Shown piece after piece: positions 1 to 8,487 of a stretch of DNA of 64,000 nt. Under the pieces are notes generated by a model. It saw nothing but the letters and a program-made list of their open reading frames with translations, had not been told where the DNA came from and did not search any database. Numbering within the stretch: position 1 is the first letter of the stretch; each line of letters opens with the position of its first letter. The DNA is from Saccharothrix sp. (GTDB taxonomy: Bacteria; Actinomycetota; Actinomycetes; Mycobacteriales; Pseudonocardiaceae): NCBI RefSeq assembly GCF_031180885.1, contig NZ_JAPSLK010000017.1:90417-154416 (forward strand). The letters are read 5' to 3'. Made by a program: the position numbers and the translations under genes.

Positions 1-364
1 GGTCGTCACGCTGTTCGGCGACGGCGCGTTCAGCCTCACCGGCTGGGACTTCGAGACGCTGGTGCGGTTCAACCTCCCGTTCGTCGGCATCGTCGGCAAC
101 AACTCGTCGATGAACCAGATCCGCTACGGCCAGGCGCAGAAGTACGGCACGGCCCGGGAACGCGTCGGCAACACCCTCGGCGACGTCCGCTACGACGAGT
201 TCGCCCGGATGCTCGGCGGCTACGGCGAGGAGGTCCGCGACCCCGAGGACATCGCGCCCGCCCTGCGCCGGGCCCGCGAGTCCGGCCTGCCGTCGCTGAT
301 CAACGTGTGGGTCGACCCGGACGCGTACGCGCCGGGAACCATGAACCAGACCATGTACAAGTAG
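1..364 (+). CDS. oxc: Thiamine-diphosphate enzyme, C-terminal part; probable oxalyl-CoA decarboxylase
   Basis: The reading frame is open from base 2 and is cut by the window start; about 120 C-terminal residues are present. The GDG...NN thiamine-diphosphate/Mg motif is visible ([15 protein letters not shown] and then NNSSMNQI). The fragment is the C-terminal pyrophosphate-binding domain of the acetolactate-synthase/oxalyl-CoA-decarboxylase family. Oxalyl-CoA decarboxylase converts oxalyl-CoA to formyl-CoA and CO2. The C-terminus ([11 protein letters not shown]) and the formyl-CoA transferase gene 11 bp downstream favour this over acetolactate synthase. A related 2-hydroxyacyl-CoA lyase remains possible because the N-terminal domains are not visible. 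Confidence 0.8.
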   Translation, partial: VVTLFGDGAFSLTGWDFETLVRFNLPFVGIVGNNSSMNQIRYGQAQKYGTARERVGNTLGDVRYDEFARMLGGYGEEVRDPEDIAPALRRARESGLPSLINVWVDPDAYAPGTMNQTMYK

Positions 365-375
365 GGGAGCCCCGC

Positions 376-1605
376 ATGGGAAAGGCGTTGGAGGGCATAC
401 GAGTCCTCGACCTGACGCATGTCCAATCAGGACCGTCGGCGACCCAGTTGCTGGCGTGGCTGGGCGCGGACGTCATCAAGGTGGAAGCACCCGGCCGCGG
501 TGACGTGACGCGCGGCCAGCTGCGCGACCTTCCCGGCGTCGACAGCCTGTACTTCACGATGCTCAACGCCAACAAGCGCAGCATCACGCTGAACATGAAG
601 AGCGACGAGGGCAAGGCCGTGTTCGGCCAGCTCGTCACCACCGCCGACGTCCTGGTGGAGAACTTCGGTCCCGGTGTGGTCGACCGGTTCGGGTTCACCT
701 GGGAACGCCTCCAGGAACTCAACGAGGGCCTGGTCTACGCGTCCATCAAGGGTTTCGGCCCCGGCCGGTACGCGGACTTCAAGGCCTACGAGGTGATCGC
801 GCAGGCGATGGGCGGCTCGATGTCCACCACCGGTTTCGAGGAAGGCCCGCCGCTGGCCACCGGGGCCCAGATCGGCGACTCGGGCACGGGCATCCACCTG
901 GTCGCCGGCATCCTGGCCGCGCTGTACCAGCGGACGCGCACCGGCAAGGGCCAACGGGTGCAGGTCGCCATGCAGGACGCGGTGCTCAACCTGTGCCGGG
1001 TCAAGCTGCGCGACCAGCAGCGGCTCGCCCACGGCCCGCTGGGGGAGTACCCGAACGAGGTGTTCGGCGACGCCGTTCCCCGCTCCGGCAACGCCTCCGG
1101 CGGCGGCCAGCCCGGCTGGGCGGTGCGCTGCGCGCCCGGCGGCCCCAACGACTACATCTACGTGATCATCCAGCCCGTCGGCTGGGCGCCCATCACCAGG
1201 CTGATCGGCCGGCCGGAACTGGCCGACGACCCGGCGTGGGCCACCCCGGAAGCCCGGTTGACCAAGCTGGACAAGGCCTTCGCGCTCATCGAGGAGTGGA
1301 CCGAGAAGCACACCAAGTGGGAGGTCATGGAGCAGCTCAACGCCCACGACATCCCGTGCGGGCCGATCCTGTCCACCAAGGAGCTGATCGAGGACGAGAC
1401 GCTGCGCGAACTCGGGACCGTGGTGGAGGTCGAGCACCCCGAGCGCGGCGCGTACAAGACCGTCGGCAGCCCGCTCAAGCTCTCCGCCTCGCCGGTGGAC
1501 GTGGGCCGCTCGCCGCTGCTGGGCGAGCACAACGCGGAAGTCCTCGCCGAACTCGGCTACCTGCCCGAGCAACTGGAGCGGCTCAAGGCCGCCGGTGCCA
1601 TCTGA
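376..1605 (+). CDS. frc: Formyl-CoA transferase, CaiB/BaiF family
   Basis: This 409-aa class III CoA-transferase would move CoA from formyl-CoA to oxalate, giving formate and oxalyl-CoA for the upstream decarboxylase. The start ATG at 376 follows a GGGGAG ribosome site; the frame extends upstream but that part overlaps oxc. Gln17 (THVQSGP) and Asp168 (QIGDSGTG) match the known active-site Gln and Asp of the Oxalobacter enzyme. Position 48 is Gln, as in the E. coli paralogue YfdW, instead of the Trp of the Oxalobacter enzyme. Length fits the family (about 415-430). It probably forms an operon with oxc and the acyl-CoA synthetase at 1615. Confidence 0.87.
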   Translation: MGKALEGIRVLDLTHVQSGPSATQLLAWLGADVIKVEAPGRGDVTRGQLRDLPGVDSLYFTMLNANKRSITLNMKSDEGKAVFGQLVTTADVLVENFGPGVVDRFGFTWERLQELNEGLVYASIKGFGPGRYADFKAYEVIAQAMGGSMSTTGFEEGPPLATGAQIGDSGTGIHLVAGILAALYQRTRTGKGQRVQVAMQDAVLNLCRVKLRDQQRLAHGPLGEYPNEVFGDAVPRSGNASGGGQPGWAVRCAPGGPNDYIYVIIQPVGWAPITRLIGRPELADDPAWATPEARLTKLDKAFALIEEWTEKHTKWEVMEQLNAHDIPCGPILSTKELIEDETLRELGTVVEVEHPERGAYKTVGSPLKLSASPVDVGRSPLLGEHNAEVLAELGYLPEQLERLKAAGAI

Positions 1606-1614
1606 GGAGACGTC

Positions 1615-3747
1615 ATGGCGGACTACGACCGGGCGGCGGTCGACCGGATCATCGCGGCGGTGGCGGCCGAGGGCCGCACCACCCTGACCGCGCCCGAGGG
1701 CAGGCTGGTGTGCCAGGCGTACGGCATCCCCACGCCGGCCGAGGGCCTGGCGGCCACGGCGGAGGAGGCGGTCGCGCTGGCCGAGGACATCGGGCTGCCC
1801 GTCGTGCTCAAGATCGTCTCGCCGGACGTCCTGCACAAGACCGAGGCGGGCGGTGTCCTGGTCGGCCTGGGCACCGCCGCCGAGGTCGCGGCCGGCTTCG
1901 AGACGATCGTGGCGAACGCCCGTGCGTACAAGGCGGACGCCGAAATCGTCGGTGTGCAGGTGCAGAAGTTGTTGACCGGCGGCCAGGAAGTGATCGTCGG
2001 CGCGGTCACCGACCCCACGTTCGGCAAGATCGTGGCGTTCGGCCTGGGCGGCGTGCTGGTGGAGGTGCTGAAGGACGTCACGTTCCGCCTCGCGCCGACC
2101 ACTCTCGAAGAAGCCTCCTCTATGGTCGACGGCATCGCGGCGGCCGAGGTGCTGCGCGGTGTGCGCGGCGCGCCCCCGGCGGACCGGGAGGCCCTGGCGG
2201 ACGTCATCCGCCGCGTCGGCGACCTGGTCACCGACTTCCCGCAACTGTCCGAAGTGGACCTCAACCCGATCCTGGCCACCCCGGACGGTGCGACGGCCGT
2301 GGACGTGCGGATCATCGTGGACCCCGAGCCCGCGCCCGAGCCGGTCCGGTTCAGCCAGGAGCAGATCCTGGCCGCGATGAACCGGATCATGAAACCGGCC
2401 GCCGTCGCGGTGATCGGGGCGTCCGCCGAGCCGGGCAAGATCGGCAACTCGGTCATGCGCAACCTGGTCGACGGCGGCTACCGGGGCGAGATATACCCGA
2501 TCAACCCCAAATCCGACGAAATCCTCGACCGCAAGGCGTACCGGAGCATTTCGGACGTTCCGGGTGACGTGGACGTGGCGGTCTTCGCGATCCCGGCCAA
2601 GTTCGTGCCGGCCGCGCTGGAAGAGGTCGGCGCGAAGGGTGTCGCAGGGGCGATCCTCATCCCCTCCGGCTTCGGTGAGACCGGCAACCACGAGTTGCAG
2701 GCCGAGGTCGTGGCCATCGCCCGCAAGCACGGCGTGCGCATCCTCGGGCCGAACATCTACGGCTACTACTACACACCGGAGAACCTGTCGGCTACCTTCT
2801 GCACTCCGTACGACGTCAAGGGCGGTGTGGCCCTGTCCTCGCAGAGCGGGGGGATCGGCATGGCGATCCTCGGCTTCAGCCGGTCGGCGAACATCGGCGT
2901 GTCCTCGATCGTCGGCGTGGGCAACAAGGCCGACCTGGACGAGGACGACCTGCTGACGTTCTTCGAGCAGGACGAGAACACCTCGCTCATCGCCATGCAC
3001 CTGGAAGACCTCAAGGACGGCCGGGCGTTCGCCGAGACCGCGAAACGGGTCTCCGCGAAGAAACCCGTGGTCGTGCTGAAGGCCGGCCGCACCGACCAGG
3101 GCGCCAAGGCCGCCGGTTCGCACACGGGGGCGTTGGCGGGTAACGACAAGGTCTACGACGACATCCTCCGGCAGAGCGGCGTCATCCGCGCGCCCGGCCT
3201 GAACGACATGCTGGAGTACGCGCGCGGCGTCCCGTTGCTGCCCACGCCGCAGGGGGAGAACGTCGTCATCATCACCGGCGCGGGCGGGTCCGGTGTGCTG
3301 CTGTCCGACGCGTGCGTGGACAACGGCTTGTCGTTGATGGAGATCCCGCCCGACCTGGACGCGGCGTTCCGCGAGTTCATCCCGCCGTTCGGCGCGGCGG
3401 GCAACCCGGTGGACATCACCGGCGGCGAGCCGCCGTCCACCTACCGCAACACCATCGCGCTGGGCCTGTCGGACGAACGGGTGCACGCCCTCGTCCTCGG
3501 GTACTGGCACACCATCGTCACCCCGCCGATGGTGTTCGCCGAGCTGGTCGTGGACGTGGTGCGGGAGTTCCGCGACAAGGGGGTGCACAAGCCGGTCGTC
3601 GCCTCGCTCTCGGGTGATGTCGAGGTCGAGGAGGCGTCCGAACACCTGTACCGGCACGGGATCGTCGCCTACCCGTACACCACGGAGAAGCCGGTCGCCG
3701 TGCTGGGCGCCAAGTACCGCTGGGCCCGCTCCGCCGGGCTGCTCTGA
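1615..3747 (+). CDS. ADP-forming acyl-CoA synthetase (acetate--CoA ligase type), fused subunits
   Basis: The 710-aa protein has an N-terminal ATP-grasp domain (about residues 1-225, with LKIVSPDVLHKTEAGGV), then a CoA-binding Rossmann domain beginning near VAVIGAS (about residue 260), then succinyl-CoA-ligase-like domains. The motif GSHTGALAG contains His503, which aligns with the phosphorylated histidine of NDP-forming acyl-CoA synthetases. The order is beta-alpha, the reverse of the classic Pyrococcus subunits. The start ATG follows a GAGGAGA site 9 bp after frc. In the context of oxc and frc it could make or recycle formyl- or oxalyl-CoA, or charge another short acid; the substrate cannot be read from sequence. 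Confidence 0.85.
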   Translation: MADYDRAAVDRIIAAVAAEGRTTLTAPEGRLVCQAYGIPTPAEGLAATAEEAVALAEDIGLPVVLKIVSPDVLHKTEAGGVLVGLGTAAEVAAGFETIVANARAYKADAEIVGVQVQKLLTGGQEVIVGAVTDPTFGKIVAFGLGGVLVEVLKDVTFRLAPTTLEEASSMVDGIAAAEVLRGVRGAPPADREALADVIRRVGDLVTDFPQLSEVDLNPILATPDGATAVDVRIIVDPEPAPEPVRFSQEQILAAMNRIMKPAAVAVIGASAEPGKIGNSVMRNLVDGGYRGEIYPINPKSDEILDRKAYRSISDVPGDVDVAVFAIPAKFVPAALEEVGAKGVAGAILIPSGFGETGNHELQAEVVAIARKHGVRILGPNIYGYYYTPENLSATFCTPYDVKGGVALSSQSGGIGMAILGFSRSANIGVSSIVGVGNKADLDEDDLLTFFEQDENTSLIAMHLEDLKDGRAFAETAKRVSAKKPVVVLKAGRTDQGAKAAGSHTGALAGNDKVYDDILRQSGVIRAPGLNDMLEYARGVPLLPTPQGENVVIITGAGGSGVLLSDACVDNGLSLMEIPPDLDAAFREFIPPFGAAGNPVDITGGEPPSTYRNTIALGLSDERVHALVLGYWHTIVTPPMVFAELVVDVVREFRDKGVHKPVVASLSGDVEVEEASEHLYRHGIVAYPYTTEKPVAVLGAKYRWARSAGLL

Positions 3748-3794
3748 AGGGGGAAATCCGCCGTCGTCGTGCACAACCTCACGGGAGGTCCGTT

Positions 3795-5312
3795 GTGGAT
3801 ACACCCAATCCGCCGGGACAGCTGTCCGGCGGGGACGCCACCCCGGGAACCGTAGCGCCGTCACCGTCCTCCGAGCGCGTGTGGCGGGCGGGCCGGCTGG
3901 AGCCGATGCCCATCCGGAAACTGCCGGACGCGCCACCGTCCGTCCACGTCCTCGGCCCGACGGTGTTCCTCGTCGCGCTGGGCGTGGGAATGGGCGAGTC
4001 CTACATGTGGCCGCGCCTGGTGCTGCTGTTCGGTCCCGAGATCCGGTGGCTGTTCCTGATCGGCGTGACGCTGCAAGCCGTGGTGATGCTGGAGATGGCC
4101 CGCTACGCGATGGCCACCGGCGAGAGCATCTTCTTCGGCGCGGCCCGCGTCTTCAAGCCGATCATGTGGTTCTTCTTCACCGTCGCGATCCTGGTCTACA
4201 TCTGGCCCGGCCACCTCTCCGCGGGCGCCGCCGCGCTGGAGGAGATGACCGGCGTGCCGTGGACGGTCTCGGCGTGCGTCGGTCTGATCCTGGTCGGGGT
4301 GGTGTTCAGCCTGGCCAAGGTGATCTACAACCTGCTGGAGAACGTGCTGTCGCTGCTGATCGGCCTGCTGGTGGTCGGCACGGCGGTGGTGGCCGCGATG
4401 GTGGGCACGTGGTCCGACGTCGTCTCGACGATCACCGGCATGTTCCACTTCGGCTACTTCCCGTCGGAGGCGTTGTCGGCCACGTGGTTCCCGATCGTCG
4501 TGGGGTCCATCGCGTTCGCCGGGCCGTCGGGGATGCAGCAGATGTGGTACACGCTGCACCTGCGCGACAGCGGCGCGGGCATGGGCGCGCACATCCCGGC
4601 CGTGCGCGGTCTCCGGCACGCCGGCGAGGAAGAGCAGATGCCTTCGCGGGGCTTCATGTTCGACACCGACGACGCCGACGAGATGCGCAAGTGGAAGGGC
4701 TGGCGGCGGTGGGTCACGTTCGACGCGCTGCTGTTGTTCTGGGGCGTGACGATGCTGGTGACGGTGTCGTTCACGGTGCTGGCGCAGGCGGCGAGCCGGC
4801 AGAGCCCGAACGTCAAGGCGCTGCTGGAGTCCGGTGAGCGGGAAGCGGCGTTGAACGCGATGTCCGACTCGTTCGCGGCGGCCGGTGGTCCCGCGTTGGG
4901 GATGGTGTTCCTCGGGTTCATCGCGTTGATCGGGTTGAACGCCACGCTGGGGTTGTTCGACTCGTTCTCGCGGGGTCAGGCGGACATGACGTATCACTTC
5001 GTGCGCGGGGCGAAGCGGTTCCGGATGTCCCACCTCTATGCGGGATTCCTGTGGGGTGTCATCGTTTTCGGCATCCTGGTCCTGTTGTTCGGGCCGGCGG
5101 ACGGTCCGGGGGCGATCCTGGACGTGCTGGCGTTCCTGTCGACGTTCGCGATGGGCGCGTACTGCGTGGTGTTGTTGTTGGTGAACAACAGGATGCTGCC
5201 CAAGCCGATCCGGCCGCGGTTGGCGACCAACGTGATCATCGGGTTCGGCGCGGTGTTCTACCTCGGGATGCTGCTCTACAGCCTGGTCCGGTTCGGCGTG
5301 GTGGTGAGCTGA
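3795..5312 (+). CDS. Nramp-fold membrane transporter lacking the metal-binding motifs
   Basis: This 505-aa protein has about 11 hydrophobic segments and resembles the Nramp/MntH family. The GTG start at 3795 follows a GGGAGGT site. The first helix reads GVGMGESYMWPR where metal-transporting Nramps carry DPGN. The region that should hold the helix-6 MPH motif reads IAFAGPSGMQQMWY. A long loop with PAVRGLRHAGEEEQ follows. Loss of both metal-ligand motifs means divalent-metal transport should not be assumed. It lies 47 bp after the oxalate-type genes and overlaps the next gene, so carboxylate (oxalate or formate) transport is a possible but unproven role. Confidence 0.75.
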   Translation: MDTPNPPGQLSGGDATPGTVAPSPSSERVWRAGRLEPMPIRKLPDAPPSVHVLGPTVFLVALGVGMGESYMWPRLVLLFGPEIRWLFLIGVTLQAVVMLEMARYAMATGESIFFGAARVFKPIMWFFFTVAILVYIWPGHLSAGAAALEEMTGVPWTVSACVGLILVGVVFSLAKVIYNLLENVLSLLIGLLVVGTAVVAAMVGTWSDVVSTITGMFHFGYFPSEALSATWFPIVVGSIAFAGPSGMQQMWYTLHLRDSGAGMGAHIPAVRGLRHAGEEEQMPSRGFMFDTDDADEMRKWKGWRRWVTFDALLLFWGVTMLVTVSFTVLAQAASRQSPNVKALLESGEREAALNAMSDSFAAAGGPALGMVFLGFIALIGLNATLGLFDSFSRGQADMTYHFVRGAKRFRMSHLYAGFLWGVIVFGILVLLFGPADGPGAILDVLAFLSTFAMGAYCVVLLLVNNRMLPKPIRPRLATNVIIGFGAVFYLGMLLYSLVRFGVVVS

Positions 5313-5800
5313 TGCGGGATCGGCTGGAACTCGCGGTGCCGGGTGCGGTGGTCGGCGCGGTCGGCGGGCTGGTCGCCGGCGTGCTGGCGGCGGTTGTCGG
5401 ACAGCCTTACGCTTGGGCGGCAACGGTTTCGCTCGGGTTGGCGGTGCCGTTGGGGGTGTTCGGCGGGGTCTTGGGGCTGCTGCTGGGGTCGGGGCGGGTG
5501 CGGATGGGGGTGTTCGCGCCGGTCGCGTTGTTCTGGCTGGTGGGGTTCCCCCTGGCGCGGTTGGTCGGTGAGGTGTTCACGGGTGCGGTGCTCGGTGGTC
5601 GGGTGCTGCCGGACGACGTGGTCGGGTTCCTGGCGTACCAGGGGATCGTGAGCTTCGGGTGGTCGCTGGGGTTCCTGTGGCTGCACGAGCGGATCGCGCC
5701 GCACTGGCTGGACCGGGTGCGCTCGGGGAACCCGTTGGCACAGCGGTGGTTCGAGCGGTACGCGGCGCACGCCCGGGTGCTCCGCGCGGCCCGGAGGTGA
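5312..5800 (+). CDS. Small integral membrane protein, unknown function
   Basis: The 162-aa frame starts with an ATG that overlaps the stop of the transporter (TGATG), which sets the start and implies translational coupling. It has about three to four hydrophobic segments (AVVGAVGGLVAGVLAAVV, TVSLGLAVPLGVFGGVLGL, GVFAPVALFWLVGFPL, and a weaker one near IVSFGWSLGFLWL) and a basic C-terminus (RYAAHARVLRAARR). I recognise no family. The tight coupling suggests an accessory role for the Nramp-like transporter. Confidence 0.7.
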   Translation: MRDRLELAVPGAVVGAVGGLVAGVLAAVVGQPYAWAATVSLGLAVPLGVFGGVLGLLLGSGRVRMGVFAPVALFWLVGFPLARLVGEVFTGAVLGGRVLPDDVVGFLAYQGIVSFGWSLGFLWLHERIAPHWLDRVRSGNPLAQRWFERYAAHARVLRAARR

Positions 5801-5804
5801 CGAG

Positions 5805-6797
5805 ATGCAGCTGCCCACCTGGGTGTGGCTGACGACGATGGGCGCGATCGCGCTGGTGATCGCGTTCGACTTCTACCTGGTGGCGCGGAACCCGCGGGAG
5901 CCGTCGTTCCGCGAGTCGCTGCTGTCGGTGTCGGTGTACGTGGGGCTGGCGGTGCTGTTCGGGCTCGGCGTGGTGGTGTTCGCCGGGCCGCGGTTCGGCG
6001 GCGAGTTCTTCGCCGGGTGGATCACCGAGTACTCGCTGAGCGTGGACAACCTGTTCGTGTTCGTGCTGATCATGACGCGGTTCGCGGTGCCGCGGGAGTA
6101 CCGGCAGAAGGTGCTGATCATCGGTGTCGTGCTGGCGTTGGTGCTGCGGGCGGTGTTCATCGCGTTGGGCGCCGAGGCGATCTCGCGGTTCGACTGGCTG
6201 TTCTACGTGTTCGGGGCGTTCCTGATCTTCACCGCGTGGAAGCTGTTGCGGCAGGACGACTCCGAGGCCGCGGAGTTCCACGAGAACGCGGTGCTGCGCG
6301 TGGTCCGCCGCGTGGTGCCGACCGCTCCGGCGTACCACGGCGCGCGGTTGACGGCCGTGGTGTCCGGCAAGCGGGTGGTCACGCCGATGCTGGTGGTGAT
6401 GATCGCGGTCGGGACCACGGATTTGCTGTTCGCGGTGGACTCGATCCCGGCGATCTTCGGCCTGACCAAGGAGCCCTACCTGGTGCTGACCGCGAACGCG
6501 TTCGCGCTGATGGGTCTGCGCCAGCTGTTCTTCCTGGTGGGCGGGCTGCTGGACCGGTTGGTCCACCTGGGCAAGGGCCTTGCGGTGATCTTGGCGTTCA
6601 TCGGGGTCAAGCTCATCTTCGAGGCGTTGCACCACCACGGCGTCCCGTGGGCGCCGGAGATCCCGATCCTGCTGTCGCTCGGGGTCATCCTGGTGGTGCT
6701 GCTGGTCACGACCGTCGCGAGCCTGATGGCCTCGGCGCGGGCCGGGACGGCGGCCGTTGTCGCTGTCGCCGAGCAGCCGCCGGACTCGGACGCGTGA
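5805..6797 (+). CDS. TerC/Alx family integral membrane protein
   Basis: The 330-aa protein has about nine membrane segments. The TerC signatures SVDNLFVF (about residue 78) and TTDLLFAVDSIPAIFGLT (about residue 205) are present with their conserved acidic residues. Members of this family (Alx, MeeF/MeeY) export manganese or help metalate exported proteins; others are linked to tellurite resistance. The start ATG is 4 bp after the preceding stop with GGAGG just upstream, so it is the last gene of the run. A strong hairpin follows the stop. The exact ion is not shown by the sequence. Confidence 0.85.
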   Translation: MQLPTWVWLTTMGAIALVIAFDFYLVARNPREPSFRESLLSVSVYVGLAVLFGLGVVVFAGPRFGGEFFAGWITEYSLSVDNLFVFVLIMTRFAVPREYRQKVLIIGVVLALVLRAVFIALGAEAISRFDWLFYVFGAFLIFTAWKLLRQDDSEAAEFHENAVLRVVRRVVPTAPAYHGARLTAVVSGKRVVTPMLVVMIAVGTTDLLFAVDSIPAIFGLTKEPYLVLTANAFALMGLRQLFFLVGGLLDRLVHLGKGLAVILAFIGVKLIFEALHHHGVPWAPEIPILLSLGVILVVLLVTTVASLMASARAGTAAVVAVAEQPPDSDA

Positions 6798-6803
6798 CCT
6801 GGG

Positions 6804-6839
6804 TCGTCGGGCGGCGCGGTGAGGGGCGCCGCCCGACGA
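6804..6839. terminator. Bidirectional hairpin terminator between convergent genes
   Basis: A perfect 14-bp inverted repeat (TCGTCGGGCGGCGC, 6804-6817, with its complement at 6826-6839) encloses an 8-nt loop. It lies exactly between the TerC stop and the stop codon of the convergent small gene, so it probably ends both transcripts. There is no U-tract, which is common in high-GC actinomycetes. Confidence 0.7.
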
Positions 6840-7013
6840 TCACACGGTGGTCTTGTCCTGGTCGCGCCGGTCGAGGAAGTCCTCGATGTCGGTGACGGTG
6901 TTCCGGCGTTCGGCTTCCCGCGCGGCGGCCAGGCCGATGCCGATCCGGCGGCCGTCGGCGCTGAAGCCGTGGTCACGGGTGAGGGCGTGCTTGAGCTGCT
7001 GCCATGCGGACAT
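6840..7013 (-). CDS. Small hypothetical protein (57 aa)
   Basis: The protein begins MSAWQQLKHALTRDHG and is charged throughout (REAERRNTVTDIEDFLDRRDQDKTTV); it has no membrane segment. The ATG at 7013 follows a GAAGAGG site; 12 more codons are open upstream but have no better start. The upstream region (7055-7077) carries two TGTATNC half-sites like those in front of the neighbouring gntR gene, so it may belong to the same regulon. I recognise no family. Confidence 0.55.
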   Translation of the reverse strand: MSAWQQLKHALTRDHGFSADGRRIGIGLAAAREAERRNTVTDIEDFLDRRDQDKTTV

Positions 7014-7054
7014 GGTTCGGGTACCTCTTCGTGTGCTAGGGGGCTTCACATGCA

Positions 7055-7077
7055 GAATACAGACTTTTGTATACAGA
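7055..7077 (-). promoter_or_regulatory. Candidate GntR operator upstream of the 57-aa gene
   Basis: On the plus strand ATACAGA occurs at 7057-7063 and again at 7071-7077, 14 bp apart. The second copy is part of an imperfect palindrome TTTTGTATACAGAA with the perfect core TGTATACA (7068-7075). Such AT-rich sites stand out in this high-GC DNA. A matching pair lies upstream of gntR. Confidence 0.5.
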
Positions 7078-7126
7078 ATGTCGGCCAGGTGGCCACCATC
7101 ACCTCATCGGGGTGGCCGGCGGCTGG

Positions 7127-7855
7127 TCAGTTCTCGGTGGCCTGCTGGTAGGCCTGACGGGTGCGCTCGGTGTGCTCGCCCATGAGGCGACCGGCGGTCT
7201 CGGCGTCGTTGGCCTTGACGGCCTCGATGAGGGCGGCGTGCTCGTCCCACGCGTCCTTGCCCCTCGTGAGGGCGAGGGGGGCGTAGTACCAGCGGACGCG
7301 GCGGTCGACGGTCGCGATCATCTCGGCCAGGACCGCGTTGCCGGCGATCTTGGTGATGTGGGCGTGGAAGGCGGCGTTCGCGGTGACGAGCTGCTCGGCG
7401 TCCTCGTCCTTGAGGGCGTTGACGCCGTTGGCGTGGAGGCGGAGGAGGTCGTCGACGTCGGCCTGGGTCGCGCGCTCGGCGGCGAGCTTGGCCGAGTAGG
7501 TCTCAAGGACGCCGCGGACGCCGAGGAGCTGGTCGGCTTCCTCGTCGGTGGGGGTGTGGACGAAGGCACCCTGGGCGGGGCGAAGGTCGACCCAGCCTTC
7601 GGTCTGGAGTCGCTGGAGGGCTTCGCGGACGGGTTGGCGGCTGACGCCGAGGTGCTCGGCGAGGTCGATCTCGACGAGGTGTTGGCCGGGCTGGAGGGTG
7701 CGGTTGACGATCAGCTCCAAGAGCGCGTCGTACACGGCTTGGCGCAGGGGAGCGGGCCTCTCGACCTTCCGAGCGGCCGCCCCGCTGAGCGACTCACGAG
7801 CCGCACGACGAGCGGCGGTCCCCGCACTGGTTGGCGGCGACTTGGGCTGACTCAC
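7127..7855 (-). CDS. GntR-family transcriptional regulator, FadR/FCD type
   Basis: The 242-aa protein has an N-terminal winged helix-turn-helix (PLRQAVYDALLELI ... GVSRQPVREALQRLQTEGWV, about residues 35-95) and a C-terminal FCD ligand domain (about 105-235, with FHAHITKIAGN and DEHAALIEAVKAND). The GTG at 7855 is chosen because AGGAGGGCAC precedes it directly; the frame is open 23 codons further up but across the operator. FCD regulators usually sense carboxylic acids. It is divergent from the ketopantoate-reductase/aldehyde-dehydrogenase/acyl-CoA-dehydrogenase operon and is its likely controller. Confidence 0.85.
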   Translation of the reverse strand: MSQPKSPPTSAGTAARRAARESLSGAAARKVERPAPLRQAVYDALLELIVNRTLQPGQHLVEIDLAEHLGVSRQPVREALQRLQTEGWVDLRPAQGAFVHTPTDEEADQLLGVRGVLETYSAKLAAERATQADVDDLLRLHANGVNALKDEDAEQLVTANAAFHAHITKIAGNAVLAEMIATVDRRVRWYYAPLALTRGKDAWDEHAALIEAVKANDAETAGRLMGEHTERTRQAYQQATEN

Positions 7856-7894
7856 GTGCCCTCCTAGGCGGGTTGTCGGGAATGCCCGGCTTTC

Positions 7895-7919
7895 AGCATA
7901 CAGATTTTGGCATACAAAA
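7895..7919 (-). promoter_or_regulatory. Candidate GntR autoregulatory operator
   Basis: ATACAGA at 7898-7904 and ATACAAA at 7912-7918 are again 14 bp apart, with a palindromic frame TTTTGGCATACAAAA. The site lies 40-65 bp upstream of the gntR start, where a repressor would block its own promoter. The arrangement copies the site at 7055-7077. Confidence 0.5.
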
Positions 7920-8124
7920 AGCAATCGCCACCTACCTCACCTGCCACTTGCCGCGCCTGCCGCCCAACCCACCGCCACACCCCACCGCCGGTCATCGCGG
8001 CGACTACCCGCCGCCACCGCTACTACCCCCAACCCCCCCATCGCTGCCGCCCGCCCGCCGCCCCAGCCGCCGCCCCTGGGGGTCGCCGCTGCCAGCCCGC
8101 CGCCGCTGCTGCTGGCCGCCGCCA

Positions 8125-8360
8125 CCCGCCGCCGTCGTTGCCCGCCGCCGTCGTTGCCCGCCGCCGTCGTTGCCCGCCGCCGTCGTTGCCCGCCGCCGTC
8201 GTTGCCCGCCGCCGTCGTTGCCCGCCGCCGTCGTTGCCCGCCGCCACGCGCCGTCGCCGCTAGCCGCCGTTGCCCGCCGCCACGCGCCGTCGCCGCTAGC
8301 CGCCGTTGCCCGCCGCCGTCGTTGCCCGCCGCCACGCGCCGTCGCCGCTAGCCGCCGTTG
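8125..8360. repeat. Tandem array of 16-bp and 36-bp units
   Basis: Seven perfect copies of the 16-mer CCCGCCGCCGTCGTTG run from 8125 to 8236. They are followed by two perfect 36-bp units (8237-8272, 8273-8308), one more 16-mer (8309-8324) and a third 36-bp unit (8325-8360). Both unit types begin CCCGCCGCC and end GTTG, so the 36-mer looks like a 16-mer with a 20-bp insertion. The 16-bp period is not a multiple of three and the array is in the 632-bp gap between two divergent genes, so it is not coding despite open frames through it. The flanks (7925-8124, 8361-8440) are also C/G-rich low-complexity DNA. Confidence 0.9.
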
Positions 8361-8451
8361 CCCGCTGCCACTGCCACTACCCGCTGCCGCCGCCGCCCGC
8401 CGCCGCCACGTTCGGCCCGGTTGGGGTATCGCCTTACCGCCGGTCGACAGG

Positions 8452-8468
8452 ATACTGTATGCAATTAT
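8452..8468 (+). promoter_or_regulatory. Candidate GntR operator upstream of the PanE-like gene
   Basis: The sequence TACTGTATGCAATTA lies 20-36 bp upstream of the start at 8488. It carries the TGTATGC half-site that also occurs in the gntR and 57-aa-gene upstream regions. This ties the divergent operon to the regulator. Confidence 0.42.
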
Positions 8469-8487
8469 CGCGAAGGCGAGGGACGTC

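Noticed and set aside
427..3936. 1169-aa open frame on the minus strand
   Set aside because: It runs antisense to frc and the acyl-CoA synthetase, which have clear family motifs; its His/Arg/Asp-rich product is typical of a shadow frame in high-GC DNA.
3795..5312. Manganese transporter MntH
   Set aside because: The fold fits but both metal-ligand motifs are absent, so the specific name was not used.
8125..8360. CRISPR array
   Set aside because: Units are contiguous without unique spacers and no cas genes are present.
7831..8487. Upstream extension of the PanE-like frame and antisense frames through the tandem array
   Set aside because: The products are low-complexity Pro/Arg/Ala strings from the 16/36-bp repeats; the Rossmann motif and ribosome site fix the start at 8488.
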